NCBI RefSeq assembly: GCF_018279165.1
Contig: NZ_CP047289.1
Span: 2,215,459-2,279,458, forward strand
Source of the DNA: Falsirhodobacter algicola
Lineage (GTDB): Bacteria; Pseudomonadota; Alphaproteobacteria; Rhodobacterales; Rhodobacteraceae
Reading direction: 5' to 3'
DNA length: 64,000 nt
Below, in pieces: positions 1 to 11,260 of this stretch. The position numbers and the translations under genes are program-made. Every line of letters starts with the position of its first letter. Position 1 is the first letter of the stretch. Below the pieces are notes generated by a model, which was not told the origin of the DNA, searched no databases, and worked only from the letters and a program-made list of their open reading frames with translations.

Positions 1-189
1 GGCTATACGATCCTGCCGCGCAGCGGGGTGGAGGCGTTCGCGCGCCGCGACCGGCTTGCGGTTGCGGCGCTGTCCCATCCGGTGCGGCACGATCTGTGGC
101 TGGTATGGCGGCGGGGGCGGCAGCTTCCCGCGCGGGTGGCGGGGGTCGCTGCGCGCGTCACGGCCGCGCTGGGGGCGGCCGTGCCCTGA
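1..189 (+). CDS. LysR-family transcriptional regulator, C-terminal fragment (cut by window edge)
   Basis: Reading frame 1 is open from the first base to a TGA at 187-189 and gives the last 62 residues of a protein. The pattern (GYTILPR, then an Arg-rich amphipathic segment with LVWRRGRQLP) resembles the end of the effector-binding domain of LysR regulators, where a final strand and helix pack onto the second lobe. The helix-turn-helix lies outside the window, so the target is unknown. It converges on the hydrolase gene with only four bases between the two stops. LysR assignment is from general resemblance and is moderately sure. Confidence 0.55.
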   Translation, partial: GYTILPRSGVEAFARRDRLAVAALSHPVRHDLWLVWRRGRQLPARVAGVAARVTAALGAAVP

Positions 190-193
190 GGCG

Positions 194-1030
194 TCAGCTG
201 GCCACGATCTCCTGACGCTGATGGCCGAGGCCCTCGATCGCCAGTTCCACCACGTCCCCGGCCTTCAGGAAGCGCGGCGGCGTCATGCCCATGCCCACGC
301 CGGGCGGGGTGCCGGTGGTGATCACGTCGCCCGGCTCCAGCCGCATGAAGGACGCGATGTAGGTGACCAGATGGGCGATGGGGAAGATCATCGTCTCGGT
401 CGTGCCGGTCTGCATCCGCTGCCCGTTCACATCGAGGCTGAGGGCGAGGGACTGCACATCTGCGATCTCGTCCGGGGTCACGAGCCATGGGCCGAGGGGG
501 CCGAAGCCCGGCGCGCTTTTGCCCTTCGTCCACTGGCCGCCGCGTTCCTGCTGCCATGTGCGTTCGGACACGTCATGGCAGATGCAGTAGCCGGCGATGC
601 CGCGCACGGCCTCCTCCGCGCTCACCTCATGGAGGGGCTGGCCGATGACGATCGCGATCTCCACCTCCCAGTCCAGCTTGTCCGAACCGCGCGGGATGCG
701 GATCGGATCGTCCGGCCCCGACAGGGAGGACGGCGCCTTGTTGAACAGGATCGGCTCTTCGGGGATGGCCATGCCGGCCTCGCGGGCATGATCGGCATAG
801 TTCAGCCCGACGGCGATGAAGTTGCCGACCCGCGCGATGCAGGGGCCGATCCGCGGGGTGCCGGGCACGAGGGGCAGGGCACTGACATCGAGGCCCCGCA
901 GGCGGTCCAGATCGGGCAGCGTTCCGGCGTCGATGTCGCTGACGATCCCCGACAGGTCGCGAATCGCGCCCCCGTCATCGAGGATGCCGGGACGTTCCTT
1001 GCCCGGTTCGCCAAAGCGCAGCAGTTTCAT
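194..1030 (-). CDS. Fumarylacetoacetate hydrolase (FAH) family protein
   Basis: This 278-residue protein has the FAH fold signature: GLNYADHA at 75-82, the metal-binding acidic residues E122 and E124 in WEVEIAIVIG, D153 in CHDVSERTW, and TTGTPPGVG near the end. The family cleaves or hydrates 2,4-diketo or 2-keto acids with Mg or Mn; members include 2,4-diketo-3-deoxy sugar acid hydrolases (LRA6 type) and ureidoglycolate lyase. It is the last gene of the importer/dehydratase operon, with two bases between it and the gene upstream. The operon context suggests cleavage of a diketo-deoxy sugar acid to pyruvate plus a small hydroxy acid, but the exact substrate cannot be read from the sequence. 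Confidence 0.88.
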   Translation of the reverse strand: MKLLRFGEPGKERPGILDDGGAIRDLSGIVSDIDAGTLPDLDRLRGLDVSALPLVPGTPRIGPCIARVGNFIAVGLNYADHAREAGMAIPEEPILFNKAPSSLSGPDDPIRIPRGSDKLDWEVEIAIVIGQPLHEVSAEEAVRGIAGYCICHDVSERTWQQERGGQWTKGKSAPGFGPLGPWLVTPDEIADVQSLALSLDVNGQRMQTGTTETMIFPIAHLVTYIASFMRLEPGDVITTGTPPGVGMGMTPPRFLKAGDVVELAIEGLGHQRQEIVAS

Positions 1031-1032
1031 TC

Positions 1033-1947
1033 CTATTTCCCCCAGGTCAACGCGAGCGGTTGCACGTCATGTGCAAGCTCCAGAAGACCGGCCTTTGTCG
1101 CCGGATGCAATGGCTCCAGCGGGTGGCGGACGGCGTCCGATCCGATGACCCCGCCTTCGGCCATCACCGTCTTGGCCGCGCGCAGCCCGCATTGGCGGTT
1201 CTCATAGTTGATGAGGGGCAGGATCCGGCGATAAAGGTCGGCCGCGGTGGCCCGATCCCCCTCCGCATGGGCGGTGATCACCGGGCGGATCAGGTCGGGC
1301 AGCAGCGCCGAGGCCATCACCCCCGTCGCCCCGGCATCCAGATCGGCCATGAGGGTGATCGCCTCTTCGCCGTCGAAGGGGCCGTGGATGTCTTCGCCCC
1401 CCGCCTCGATCAGGGCGCGCAGCTTGGCCGCCGTGCCCGGAACCTCGATCTTGAAATACCGCACGAGGGGCAGTTCGCGGGCGACGCGGGCCAGGAAGGC
1501 CACCGACAGTTGCGTCCCGCTGAGCGGCGCATCTTGGATCATCACCGGCACGCCGCCCGCTTCGGCCACGCGGGCGAAATGATCGTAGATGGCGGTTTCG
1601 TCCACGCGCATTCCGGTGCCGTGATAGGGCGGCATGATCATCAGAAGGCTCGCCCCGGCGGCCGCGGCATGGGCGGCCCGTTCCGCCGCGATGCGAGTGG
1701 AGAAGTTGCTGCAGGTCACCATCACGGGAACGCGGCCGGCCACATGCTCGAGGCAGGTCTCGGTCAGGATGCGGCGTTCCTCATCGGTCAGCAGGAACTG
1801 CTCGGAATAGTTGGCAAGGATGCAGATGCCGTCCACGCCCTGATCGATCATGCAATCCATCACACGGCGTTGGCCGTCCAGATCGATATCGCCATTGGCA
1901 TGGAACGGGGTGGGTGCAACGGGGAACAGCCCCTTGTAGCGGGTCAT
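1033..1947 (-). CDS. Dihydrodipicolinate synthase family protein, resembles L-2-keto-3-deoxyarabonate dehydratase
   Basis: A 304-residue class I (Schiff-base) aldolase/dehydratase of the DapA superfamily. The Schiff-base lysine is K166 in YFKIE. The usual DapA tyrosine region reads IQDAP, and CILANYSEQF (42-51) and PLINYENRQ are recalled from L-2-keto-3-deoxyarabonate dehydratase of Azospirillum, which makes alpha-ketoglutarate semialdehyde. The start at 1947 is chosen because GGAGG sits six bases upstream; an in-frame start 54 bases earlier would precede the fold. It lies between the periplasmic binding protein and the FAH gene in one operon. Alternatives are a 2-keto-3-deoxy sugar acid aldolase or a hydroxyproline-pathway deaminase (LhpC type). 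Confidence 0.85.
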   Translation of the reverse strand: MTRYKGLFPVAPTPFHANGDIDLDGQRRVMDCMIDQGVDGICILANYSEQFLLTDEERRILTETCLEHVAGRVPVMVTCSNFSTRIAAERAAHAAAAGASLLMIMPPYHGTGMRVDETAIYDHFARVAEAGGVPVMIQDAPLSGTQLSVAFLARVARELPLVRYFKIEVPGTAAKLRALIEAGGEDIHGPFDGEEAITLMADLDAGATGVMASALLPDLIRPVITAHAEGDRATAADLYRRILPLINYENRQCGLRAAKTVMAEGGVIGSDAVRHPLEPLHPATKAGLLELAHDVQPLALTWGK

Positions 1948-1997
1948 GACGCCTCCGGTGGTTTGGGGGATGCCCGGCCGCGTGGCCGGGCCAGTGA

Positions 1998-2795
1998 TCA
2001 TTCCGCGAGATCGGCGGGCAGGGATTGGTGGAAGTACTTCTCGTAGATGCCGTTCAGCTTGCCGTTCTGCAGGTTCGCCAGCACCCAGCCGTCCAGCGCC
2101 TCCTTCAGCGCCGGCTCATCCTTGCGAAGGCCGATGGCCATCGGATAGGAGGCCATGTTCATCTTCACCTCCAGCCCGAGGCCGGGGTTCTGCTCGGCCA
2201 GCGCGTTGGCGGTGGAAAGGGCGGCCGCCAGCATCTTCTGCTGGCCGGTTGCGACGGCGGTGGTGGCCGTCGCCTCGTCCTCGTAGCGGACGATGTTCGC
2301 GCGCACGCCCGTATCCTTCACGAGGCGCGTCAGTTCGATATCGGCGGTGGTGCCGCGGGCGACCGCGATGGCCTTGCCGGCCAGATCCTGCGCCTCGGTG
2401 ATCGCCTCGCCCTCGGGGGCGGAGATGACGACCGGGATCACCCCATAGGGCCGGGAATAGTCGATGACCTTCCGGCGTTCGTCCGTGATGGAGAAGGACG
2501 CGATCACCACATCCACCTTGTTGGAGAGCAGGAACGGCACCCGGTTCGCCCCCGACACGGGCACGAGTTGCAGCTTCACGCCCAGATCCTCGGCCAGAAG
2601 CTGCGCCGTCTCCACGTCCGATCCGGTTTCGCGGGTGGCGCTGTCGAGCATGCCGTAAGGCGGGTGGCTGACATCGATGGCGACGATGACGCTGCCCCGC
2701 GCCTTGATGTCGTCCAAGGTATCGGCAAGGGCCGGCATCGCCGCCCCGGCCACCAGCGAAAGCGCGATGGCGCCAAGATAGGTGCGAACAGTCAT
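1998..2795 (-). CDS. Amino-acid-type ABC transporter substrate-binding protein
   Basis: A 265-residue periplasmic binding protein of the type 3 (polar amino acid, HisJ/GlnH) family. Residues 1-24 form a signal peptide ending ALA before DTLDD. The mature part starts IKARGSVIVAIDVSHPPYGM, followed by FSITDERRKVIDYSRPY (typically RxxxxxFS.PY) and an ending GKLNGIYEKYF common to this family. The start at 2795 has GGGAGGA upstream; an upstream in-frame start would destroy the signal peptide. It works with the two permeases and ATPase encoded just upstream. The ligand is not clear: the family mostly binds amino acids, yet the neighbours look like sugar-acid enzymes. Confidence 0.9.
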   Translation of the reverse strand: MTVRTYLGAIALSLVAGAAMPALADTLDDIKARGSVIVAIDVSHPPYGMLDSATRETGSDVETAQLLAEDLGVKLQLVPVSGANRVPFLLSNKVDVVIASFSITDERRKVIDYSRPYGVIPVVISAPEGEAITEAQDLAGKAIAVARGTTADIELTRLVKDTGVRANIVRYEDEATATTAVATGQQKMLAAALSTANALAEQNPGLGLEVKMNMASYPMAIGLRKDEPALKEALDGWVLANLQNGKLNGIYEKYFHQSLPADLAE

Positions 2796-2854
2796 GGTAT
2801 CCTCCCATTTCTGCGGATGCCGGCCTCCCCGCCGGTCCGCGTGTCCGGCTCGGG

Positions 2855-3625
<771 letters not shown>

Positions 3626-3634
3626 GGCTCTCTC

Positions 3635-4279
3635 TTACGTCCGTTGAAGGCGGCGTTCGTAGCGGCGGGCGATCATCGACATCGGGAAACAGATCGCGAA
3701 GTACAGCACCGCGGCGATGGTGAAGACGGTGAAGGGCATGTAGGTGGAATTGTTCAGCACCTTGGCCGAGTAGGTCAGGTCGAAGAAGCCGATCACCACC
3801 GAGTAGGAGGTGTTCTTCACGATCTGCACCATGAAGCCGACGGTGGGCGGAATGGCGATGCGCACCGCCTGCGGCAGGATCACATGGACGAAACGCTGAA
3901 GCGGGCTGAGGGCGAGGCATTCGCCGGCCTCCCACTGCGTCTTCGGCACGGCCTGAATGCAGCCCTTCCAGATTTCCCCCAGATAGGCCGAGGCATAGAG
4001 CGTCATCGCGGCCCCCGCCGCCACCAATGCGGGCACGTTGTAGCCGCCGATGCTCATCCCGAAATAGACGACGAACATGATGACCGGCAGCGGGATGCCC
4101 TGAACGATCTGCACGAAGCCCGAGGACAGCAGCCGCAGCGTCCGGCTGGCGGAACGGCGGGCCAGCGCCAAGGGCAGGCCCAGAAGCGTGCCGCCGGCAA
4201 AGCCGAGAAGCGACAGCACCACCGTCCAGCCGGTGCCCCGGAACAGGTAGGTGAATTGTTCGATGGTCAGTCCAAGCAT
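3635..4279 (-). CDS. Amino-acid-type ABC transporter permease
   Basis: A 214-residue inner-membrane permease with about five hydrophobic spans and the EAA loop (QWEAGECLALSPLQRFVHVILPQA) that docks on the ATPase. The N-terminal GTGWTVVLSLLGF block is the HEQRo/HisM-GlnP permease start pattern (TIGR01726 type). It is 30 bases downstream of a second, similar permease, so the importer is a heterodimeric permease pair of the HisQ/HisM kind. Confidence 0.92.
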   Translation of the reverse strand: MLGLTIEQFTYLFRGTGWTVVLSLLGFAGGTLLGLPLALARRSASRTLRLLSSGFVQIVQGIPLPVIMFVVYFGMSIGGYNVPALVAAGAAMTLYASAYLGEIWKGCIQAVPKTQWEAGECLALSPLQRFVHVILPQAVRIAIPPTVGFMVQIVKNTSYSVVIGFFDLTYSAKVLNNSTYMPFTVFTIAAVLYFAICFPMSMIARRYERRLQRT

Positions 4280-4309
4280 GACAGCCTCCGTCAGGTGCCG
4301 GGATGAGGA

Positions 4310-4993
4310 TCAAAGAGGGGTGCGAAGCCGCCGCCGCCGCGGGAAGCTGACCTGCGCGACGCCCATCAGCACGATGCGCAGCAGCGTCGCCATCGCAAGG
4401 TAGATGGCCGCGATCACGAGGTAGACCTCGAAGCCCCGGAACGTGAAGGACTGCACCATATAGGCAACGCCGGTCAGTTCCTCGGCCGAGATCTGGGACA
4501 TGATGGAGGTGGCGAGCATCATCAGCACGAACTGGCTGACGAGCGCGGGATAGACCCGCTCCACCGCTTGGGGCAGCTGCACCGACAGCACGGTCTGCAC
4601 CGGGCCGAGGGCGAGGCATTCGGCGGCTTCCACCTGTCCCTTGGGGATGCTCTGGAACCCGGCGCGCATGATCTCGGCGGTATAGGCGCCGACATTGATC
4701 GTCAGCGCGATCACCGCCGCCACGAACGAGCCGATGTAGATCTGCAGGACCGCAAGGCCGAAGAACAGCCAGAAGACCTGAATGATCAGCGGCGTGTTGC
4801 GGATCGCCTCCACATAGCAGGTGGCGATCCCGCGCAGCCATGGCCCGCCATGAAGCCGCGCCAGCGCCACCGCCGTGCCCAGCACGAAGCCCGGAACGAT
4901 GGAGACGAAGGTCATCCCCAGCGTCAGCCAGACCCCGCGCCACATGTCCGGCGCGTAGCTCGACAAGAACGAGAAATCGAATTCATAGCCCAT
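4310..4993 (-). CDS. Amino-acid-type ABC transporter permease, first gene of the importer operon
   Basis: A 227-residue permease of the HisQ/HisM family, with hydrophobic spans at about 20-45, 60-80, 90-110 and 180-205 and an EAA loop (GQVEAAECLALGPVQTVLSVQLPQA). It is the promoter-proximal gene of the six-gene minus-strand operon: permease, permease, ATPase, binding protein, DapA-family enzyme, FAH-family enzyme. Its start lies 20 bases from a perfect 26-bp inverted repeat, probably an operator. Upstream AAAGG is a modest ribosome binding site. Confidence 0.92.
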   Translation of the reverse strand: MGYEFDFSFLSSYAPDMWRGVWLTLGMTFVSIVPGFVLGTAVALARLHGGPWLRGIATCYVEAIRNTPLIIQVFWLFFGLAVLQIYIGSFVAAVIALTINVGAYTAEIMRAGFQSIPKGQVEAAECLALGPVQTVLSVQLPQAVERVYPALVSQFVLMMLATSIMSQISAEELTGVAYMVQSFTFRGFEVYLVIAAIYLAMATLLRIVLMGVAQVSFPRRRRLRTPL

Positions 4994-5012
4994 CGGGATG
5001 GACCTTTCGGAT

Positions 5013-5038
5013 CACGTCATGCGGCTGCGCATGACGTG
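5013..5038. promoter_or_regulatory. Perfect 26-bp inverted repeat in a divergent promoter region
   Basis: CACGTCATGCG and its exact reverse complement CGCATGACGTG are separated by four bases (GCTG). The dyad lies between the importer operon (start 4993, minus) and the UxaA-family gene (start 5148, plus). An 11-bp perfect arm is far beyond chance in a 154-base gap. It looks like a binding site for a dimeric regulator, most simply the GntR protein encoded at 6708-7670. As RNA it could also form a hairpin in the importer mRNA leader. Confidence 0.65.
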
Positions 5039-5046
5039 TCAACGCC

Positions 5047-5060
5047 TTGATTCGCATCAC
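5047..5060. promoter_or_regulatory. FNR/Crp-type box, candidate
   Basis: TTGAT-TCGC-ATCAC matches the FNR (FnrL) consensus TTGAT-N4-ATCAA at nine of ten defined positions. It lies in the same divergent gap as the 26-bp dyad, 54 bases from the importer start and 88 from the UxaA-family start. Position fits a regulator of either side. A single near match is weak evidence on its own. Confidence 0.3.
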
Positions 5061-5092
5061 CTCTGCCTCCCCACAGCTGGATACGTTTCGAC

Positions 5093-5121
5093 TTGACGAA
5101 GAGGTAGCATGGACGGATATT
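5093..5121 (+). promoter_or_regulatory. Sigma-70-like promoter for the UxaA-family gene
   Basis: TTGACG, 17 bases, then GATATT gives five of six and four of six matches to the -35 and -10 consensus. Transcription would start near 5128, some 20 bases before the gene. The FNR-like box and dyad lie upstream of it, as expected for control sites. Confidence 0.4.
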
Positions 5122-5147
5122 GCAGGCAATAGCCATTTTTAGGAAAC

Positions 5148-6695
5148 GTGGCCGACATGCTTACAGATACCGTTCCCGCCCTTGTTCTGAACCCCGACGA
5201 CACGGTCGCCGTGGCCCGCCGGGCGATTCCCGCAGGCACCGCCTTCACCCTGGGCGAGCGGGCGATCACCGCCGCCGCCGACATTCCGAGCGGTCACAAG
5301 ATCGCGCTGACCGACACCGCCCCCGGCCAGCCGGTGGTCAAATACGGGCAGGTGATCGGCACCGCCTCGGCGGCGATTGCGGCGGGGGATCATGTGCATC
5401 TGCACAACCTCGCCATGCAGGACAGCCATGTGGAGCATCGCTTCGCCGAAGCCGCCCGCCAGACGCCGCTGCTGCCCGAGGCGGAGCGGCGCACTTTCGA
5501 CGGCTATCTGCGCGCCGATGGGCAGGTGGGCACGCGCAATTACATCGGGATCATCACCTCGGTGAACTGTTCGGCCACGGTGGCGCGCGCGATCGCCGAT
5601 CGCTTCAACCGGGGATCGGAACTCGAGGCGTTTCCCAATGTCGATGGCGTGGTCGCGCTGACCCATGGCACCGGCTGCGCGATCAGCATGAAGACGGAGG
5701 GCTATCTCTATCTGACGCGGGTGCTGGCGGGCTATGCGCGCAATCCCAATTTCGCCGGCATCCTGATGATCGGCCTTGGCTGCGAGAGCAATCAGATCGC
5801 CTTCATCAAGGAGCGATTCGGCCTCGAGGAAGGTCCGACGCTGCGGACGATGACGATCCAGCAACTGGGCGGCACGCGCCGCACGGTGGAGGTCGCCTCG
5901 GACATCATCCGCGAGATGCTGCCCGCCGCGCAGGCGGCCACGCGCACGCCGCAGCCGCTGTCGGGGCTGAAACTTGCGCTGCAATGCGGCGGGTCGGACG
6001 GCTATTCGGGCATTTCGGCCAATCCGGCGCTGGGCCATGCGGCGGATCTGCTGGTGCGCCATGGCGGCACGGCCGTGCTGAGCGAGACACCCGAGATCTA
6101 TGGCGCCGAGCATCTTCTGACCGCCCGCGCCGTCACCCCCGACGTGGCCCGCCGCCTCGTGGACCGGATCGATTGGTGGCGCGATTACACCGAGCGGAAC
6201 GGCGCGGAGCTGAACAACAACCCCTCGCACGGGAACAAGGCCGGGGGGCTGACGACGATCCTCGAAAAATCGCTCGGGGCCGTGGCCAAGGGCGGGACCA
6301 TGCCGCTGGAGGCCGTCTACGAATATGCCGAACCGATCGACCGGACCGGCTTCGTGTTCATGGACACGCCCGGCTACGATCCCGTGGCGGTGACGGGGCA
6401 GTTGGCGGGCGGGTGCAACATGCTCGTCTTCACCACGGGGCGCGGATCGGTGTCGGGGTTCAAGCCTGCGCCGACGATCAAGGTCGCCACCAACACCGCC
6501 ATGTACCGCCACATGGAGGAGGATATGGACATCAATTGCGGCGGCATCGTCACCGGAGAGCGCACGATCGAAGAGGCCGGGGAGGAGATCTTCGAGCGTG
6601 TCATCGCCGTCGCCTCGGGCGCACGGACGCTGAGCGAGGAGTTCGACTACGGTGACAACGAATTCGTTCCGTGGCAGATCGGGGCCGTTACCTGA
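5148..6695 (+). CDS. UxaA-family sugar-acid dehydratase (altronate/galactarate dehydratase type)
   Basis: A 515-residue protein with an N-terminal SAF domain (about 15-90, with HVHLHNLA) and the large UxaA catalytic domain (about 105-505), containing GYLRADGQVGTRN, THGTGC, GLGCESNQ, LQCGGSDGYSGISANPALG and GGCNMLVFTTGRGS. Such enzymes dehydrate sugar acids such as D-altronate or galactarate to 2-keto-3-deoxy acids using an Fe(II)-type metal. Full length matches the family. The start is taken as GTG 5148 next to AGGA; ATG 5157 is an alternative. It is transcribed divergently from the importer operon and feeds logically into the DapA-family dehydratase there. The substrate is unknown. Confidence 0.85.
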   Translation: MADMLTDTVPALVLNPDDTVAVARRAIPAGTAFTLGERAITAAADIPSGHKIALTDTAPGQPVVKYGQVIGTASAAIAAGDHVHLHNLAMQDSHVEHRFAEAARQTPLLPEAERRTFDGYLRADGQVGTRNYIGIITSVNCSATVARAIADRFNRGSELEAFPNVDGVVALTHGTGCAISMKTEGYLYLTRVLAGYARNPNFAGILMIGLGCESNQIAFIKERFGLEEGPTLRTMTIQQLGGTRRTVEVASDIIREMLPAAQAATRTPQPLSGLKLALQCGGSDGYSGISANPALGHAADLLVRHGGTAVLSETPEIYGAEHLLTARAVTPDVARRLVDRIDWWRDYTERNGAELNNNPSHGNKAGGLTTILEKSLGAVAKGGTMPLEAVYEYAEPIDRTGFVFMDTPGYDPVAVTGQLAGGCNMLVFTTGRGSVSGFKPAPTIKVATNTAMYRHMEEDMDINCGGIVTGERTIEEAGEEIFERVIAVASGARTLSEEFDYGDNEFVPWQIGAVT

Positions 6696-6707
6696 GAGGA
6701 TCGTGTC

Positions 6708-7657
6708 ATTCCCAAGATCGATCGCACCCCCGCCTATGCGGCACTGACGGCGCGGCTGCGCGCCAGCCTCGATGCCGGGCGGCTTGCCCCCGGCACCGTT
6801 CTGCTGGAAAGCGCGCTGGCGGGCCTTGTCGGCTCTAGCCGCGCGCCGGTGAAGCAGGCCTTGGCCGCGCTGGAGGGAGAGGGCCGCGTCACCCGTTTCG
6901 CCGGGCGCGGCCTGATGGTGCCGGGGGACGAGCCGCGCCGCATCCCCCTGACCCCCGCCATGCTGGGCCTTGCCGAGGACGAGCCCCCGGCCAAGGCCCC
7001 GACATGGCAGCAGCTCTATTACGATGTGGAGCGGGAGATCATCCTGCAATCGGTCATGGGCCGGTTCCGCGTGAACGAACTCGCGCTGTCGCGTCATCTC
7101 GATGTCGGGCGCACCGTGGCGCGCGATCTGCTGATACAGGCCGAGAAGCTGGGCCTCGTTCAAAAGGGGGAGCGGGCGCATTGGTGGATCGTGCCGCTGG
7201 ATGCGGCGCGGTTCCAGCACCTCTATCAGTTACGGGTGCTCTTGGAACCGGCGGCGCTGCAATCGGCGATCCCGCATATCCCGCCCGAGGATCTGCGCGC
7301 CATGCAGGAGCGCCTGCATGCGGTGATCGACAGCTATCCGTCCGTGGACAGCCCGACGCTGGACCGGCTGGAGACGGATCTGCATGTCGATTGCTTGGAA
7401 CATGCGAGCAATCCCGAACTGCTGGCCGCGCTGAAGCGCACGCATTGCATCCTCGTATCCGGCAAGCACATTCAGGTTGCGGCGGGGCGCGTGCCCGATG
7501 CCTTCATGGACGAACATCTGGCGGTGCTCGATGCCGTGGCAGCGGGGGATGTGCGCCGCGCCAAACGGGCGCTGGCGCAGCATCTCGCCTCTTCGGCCGG
7601 AAAGGCGACGGAGCGGCTGACGGCCTTCCGCGCCACCGCCCGCGCCGCCCCCCCGCC

Positions 7658-7670
<13 letters not shown>
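6708..7670 (+). CDS. GntR-family regulator with two winged-helix domains and an FCD domain; unusual start
   Basis: The frame encodes two successive winged helices (about 8-71 and 100-164) and an all-helical FCD ligand domain (about 166-300). A first helix-turn-helix core ([20 protein letters not shown]) precedes a second ([20 protein letters not shown]). It follows the UxaA-family gene in the same frame, only a TGA apart. No ATG, GTG or TTG occurs in frame before GTG 6849, which would cut the first domain in half. ATT 6708 lies seven bases after GAGAGGA, so a rare AUU start is proposed; a sequencing indel is the other explanation. It probably controls the divergent catabolic genes. The last 13 bases overlap the convergent ABC gene. 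Confidence 0.75.
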
Positions 7671-9478
<1,808 letters not shown>

Positions 9479-9480
9479 GC

Positions 9481-11259
9481 TTACCGTCCGACCGCATAGG
9501 CTTGCATCAGCCGCGGCGTGGCGGCCGCGCGCAACAGCCCGCTCGGATCGCGCCGCACCGCCGTCAGGCGCCCGATGTCCCAATCGCCCGCGACGGCCAC
9601 GTCATGGCCGCGGCGGCGCAGTTCGGCGATGGTCGCCTCTCCGGCGCGGGCCTCGATCAGCATGCCGCCCGCCTTGCGCGTGCGCGGATAGAAGCTGGCG
9701 GGGAAATGGGTAGAGTGGAACAGCGGCAGGTCGATCGCGGCCTGCAGGTTCGGTTCGTGATGCACATAGCGCAGGAAGAAGGCGAGTTGCCATTGGTCCT
9801 GCTGATCGCCGCCCGGTGTGCCGAAGGCCAAGGTCGGTCGGCCATCCTTGAGCGCCAGCGAGGGGGTCAGCGTGGTGCGCGGCCGCCGGCCGGGGGCGAG
9901 CGACGTCGGCAGGCCCGACTGCATCCAGAACATCTGCGCCCGGCTGTTCAGGCAGAAACCGAGTTCGGGGATGATGGGCGAGGATTGCAGCCATCCGCCA
10001 GACGGCGTGACCGAGACCATGTTTCCCCAGCGATCCACCACATCCACATGGACCGTATCGCCGCGCTTTTCCGACAGATGCGCCATGGTCGGTTCATAGA
10101 CTGCGCCTTGACCCAACCCGTCGATGACGCGCAGCGTCAGATCGCGCTGCGCCTCGAAGCCCGGAACGGTGCCCGGCAGCAGATCGCGCGAGGCGGCGGG
10201 GCCGATCAAAGCCCGCCGCTCTGCGTTGTAGGCATCCGACAGCAGTATATCCATCGGCACTGCGGCGTGGTCGGGATCGCCGTAATAGACCTCGCGGTCG
10301 GCATAGGCGAGTTTCATCGCCTCGATCACCGTATGCACGAAATCGGGGCCGGATGGGTCCATCGCCGCGATGTCGAACCCTTCGAGCAGTTTCAGCGACT
10401 GCAGCAGCACCGGCCCCTGACCCCATGCCTGCGTCTTGGCCACGGTCCAGTCGTGATAGGTGCCGAGTTGCGGCTCCTCCACCGTGGCGCGGTAACCCGC
10501 CATGTCATCGGCCGTCAGCACCCCCCGATGGCGCTGGCCCGAAGCGTCCATTGCCTCCGTCTCTGCGCAGAAGCGGTGGATCGCGTCGGCCACGAACCCG
10601 CGATAGAAGGCGTCACGAGCGGCATCTATCGCCGCTTCGCGCGTCGGGCCTTGCGCCGCCTCCACCAGGCGGGACCATGTGCGCGCCAGAGCCGGATTGC
10701 GGAACAGCGCCCCTGCGACCGGCACCTGCCCCTGCGGCAGCCATGTGGCATGCGATGTCTGCCAATGTTCGGCAAAGAAATCCTGCAACCCCGAAATGGT
10801 ATCCGCGACGCGGGGCAGCAGGGGGTGGCCATGCTCGGCATAATGAATTGCGGGGGCCAGAACCTCGGCCACGCTCATGGTGCCGTAATCGCGCAGCATC
10901 AGCATCCAGCCGTCGAAGGCGCCGGGGATCACCGTAGCCAAAAGCCCGTTTCCCGGAATGACCTTGATCCCCTCGGCCGCGTAATGTTCGATCGTGGCTG
11001 CAGCCGGGGTCGGTCCTTGGGCGCAGATCACCTGCACCTTGTCCGATTTCGCATCATAGAGAATGGCGGGCATATCGCCAGCGGGGCCGTTCAGATGCGG
11101 CTCCAGCACATTCAGTACGAAGCCGGTGGCCACGGCGGCGTCGAAGGCATTGCCGCCCTTCTCTAGAATGCTCATCCCCACGGAGGACGCGATCCAATGC
11201 GTCGAGGCGACCATTCCGAAAGTGCCGGTCAGTTCGGGGCGGGTGGTGAAGGCTGTCAT
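9481..11259 (-). CDS. Gamma-glutamyltransferase family protein
   Basis: A 592-residue member of the Ntn-hydrolase gamma-glutamyltranspeptidase family. The autoprocessing/catalytic threonine is T402 in [10 protein letters not shown], giving a large subunit of about 401 residues and a small one of 191. [10 protein letters not shown] near the start, [21 protein letters not shown] and [11 protein letters not shown] are family blocks; the last replaces the GGSRI of the E. coli enzyme. No signal peptide is seen, unlike the periplasmic enterobacterial enzyme, so it probably works in the cytoplasm on imported gamma-glutamyl compounds. It lies inside a peptide-importer operon, one base from the upstream permease stop. 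Amidase or acylase activity on other substrates is possible. Confidence 0.88.
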   Translation of the reverse strand: MTAFTTRPELTGTFGMVASTHWIASSVGMSILEKGGNAFDAAVATGFVLNVLEPHLNGPAGDMPAILYDAKSDKVQVICAQGPTPAAATIEHYAAEGIKVIPGNGLLATVIPGAFDGWMLMLRDYGTMSVAEVLAPAIHYAEHGHPLLPRVADTISGLQDFFAEHWQTSHATWLPQGQVPVAGALFRNPALARTWSRLVEAAQGPTREAAIDAARDAFYRGFVADAIHRFCAETEAMDASGQRHRGVLTADDMAGYRATVEEPQLGTYHDWTVAKTQAWGQGPVLLQSLKLLEGFDIAAMDPSGPDFVHTVIEAMKLAYADREVYYGDPDHAAVPMDILLSDAYNAERRALIGPAASRDLLPGTVPGFEAQRDLTLRVIDGLGQGAVYEPTMAHLSEKRGDTVHVDVVDRWGNMVSVTPSGGWLQSSPIIPELGFCLNSRAQMFWMQSGLPTSLAPGRRPRTTLTPSLALKDGRPTLAFGTPGGDQQDQWQLAFFLRYVHHEPNLQAAIDLPLFHSTHFPASFYPRTRKAGGMLIEARAGEATIAELRRRGHDVAVAGDWDIGRLTAVRRDPSGLLRAAATPRLMQAYAVGR

Positions 11260-11260
11260 G

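Noticed and set aside
1061..1075. TGCACGTCATGTGCA-like sequence similar to the arm of the 26-bp dyad
   Set aside because: It falls inside the coding end of the DapA-family gene, explained by codons, and the arms do not match the full dyad.
5139..7220. A minus-strand open frame of 693 codons across the UxaA-family and GntR genes
   Set aside because: Shadow of the two plus-strand genes; composition is unlike the real proteins here.
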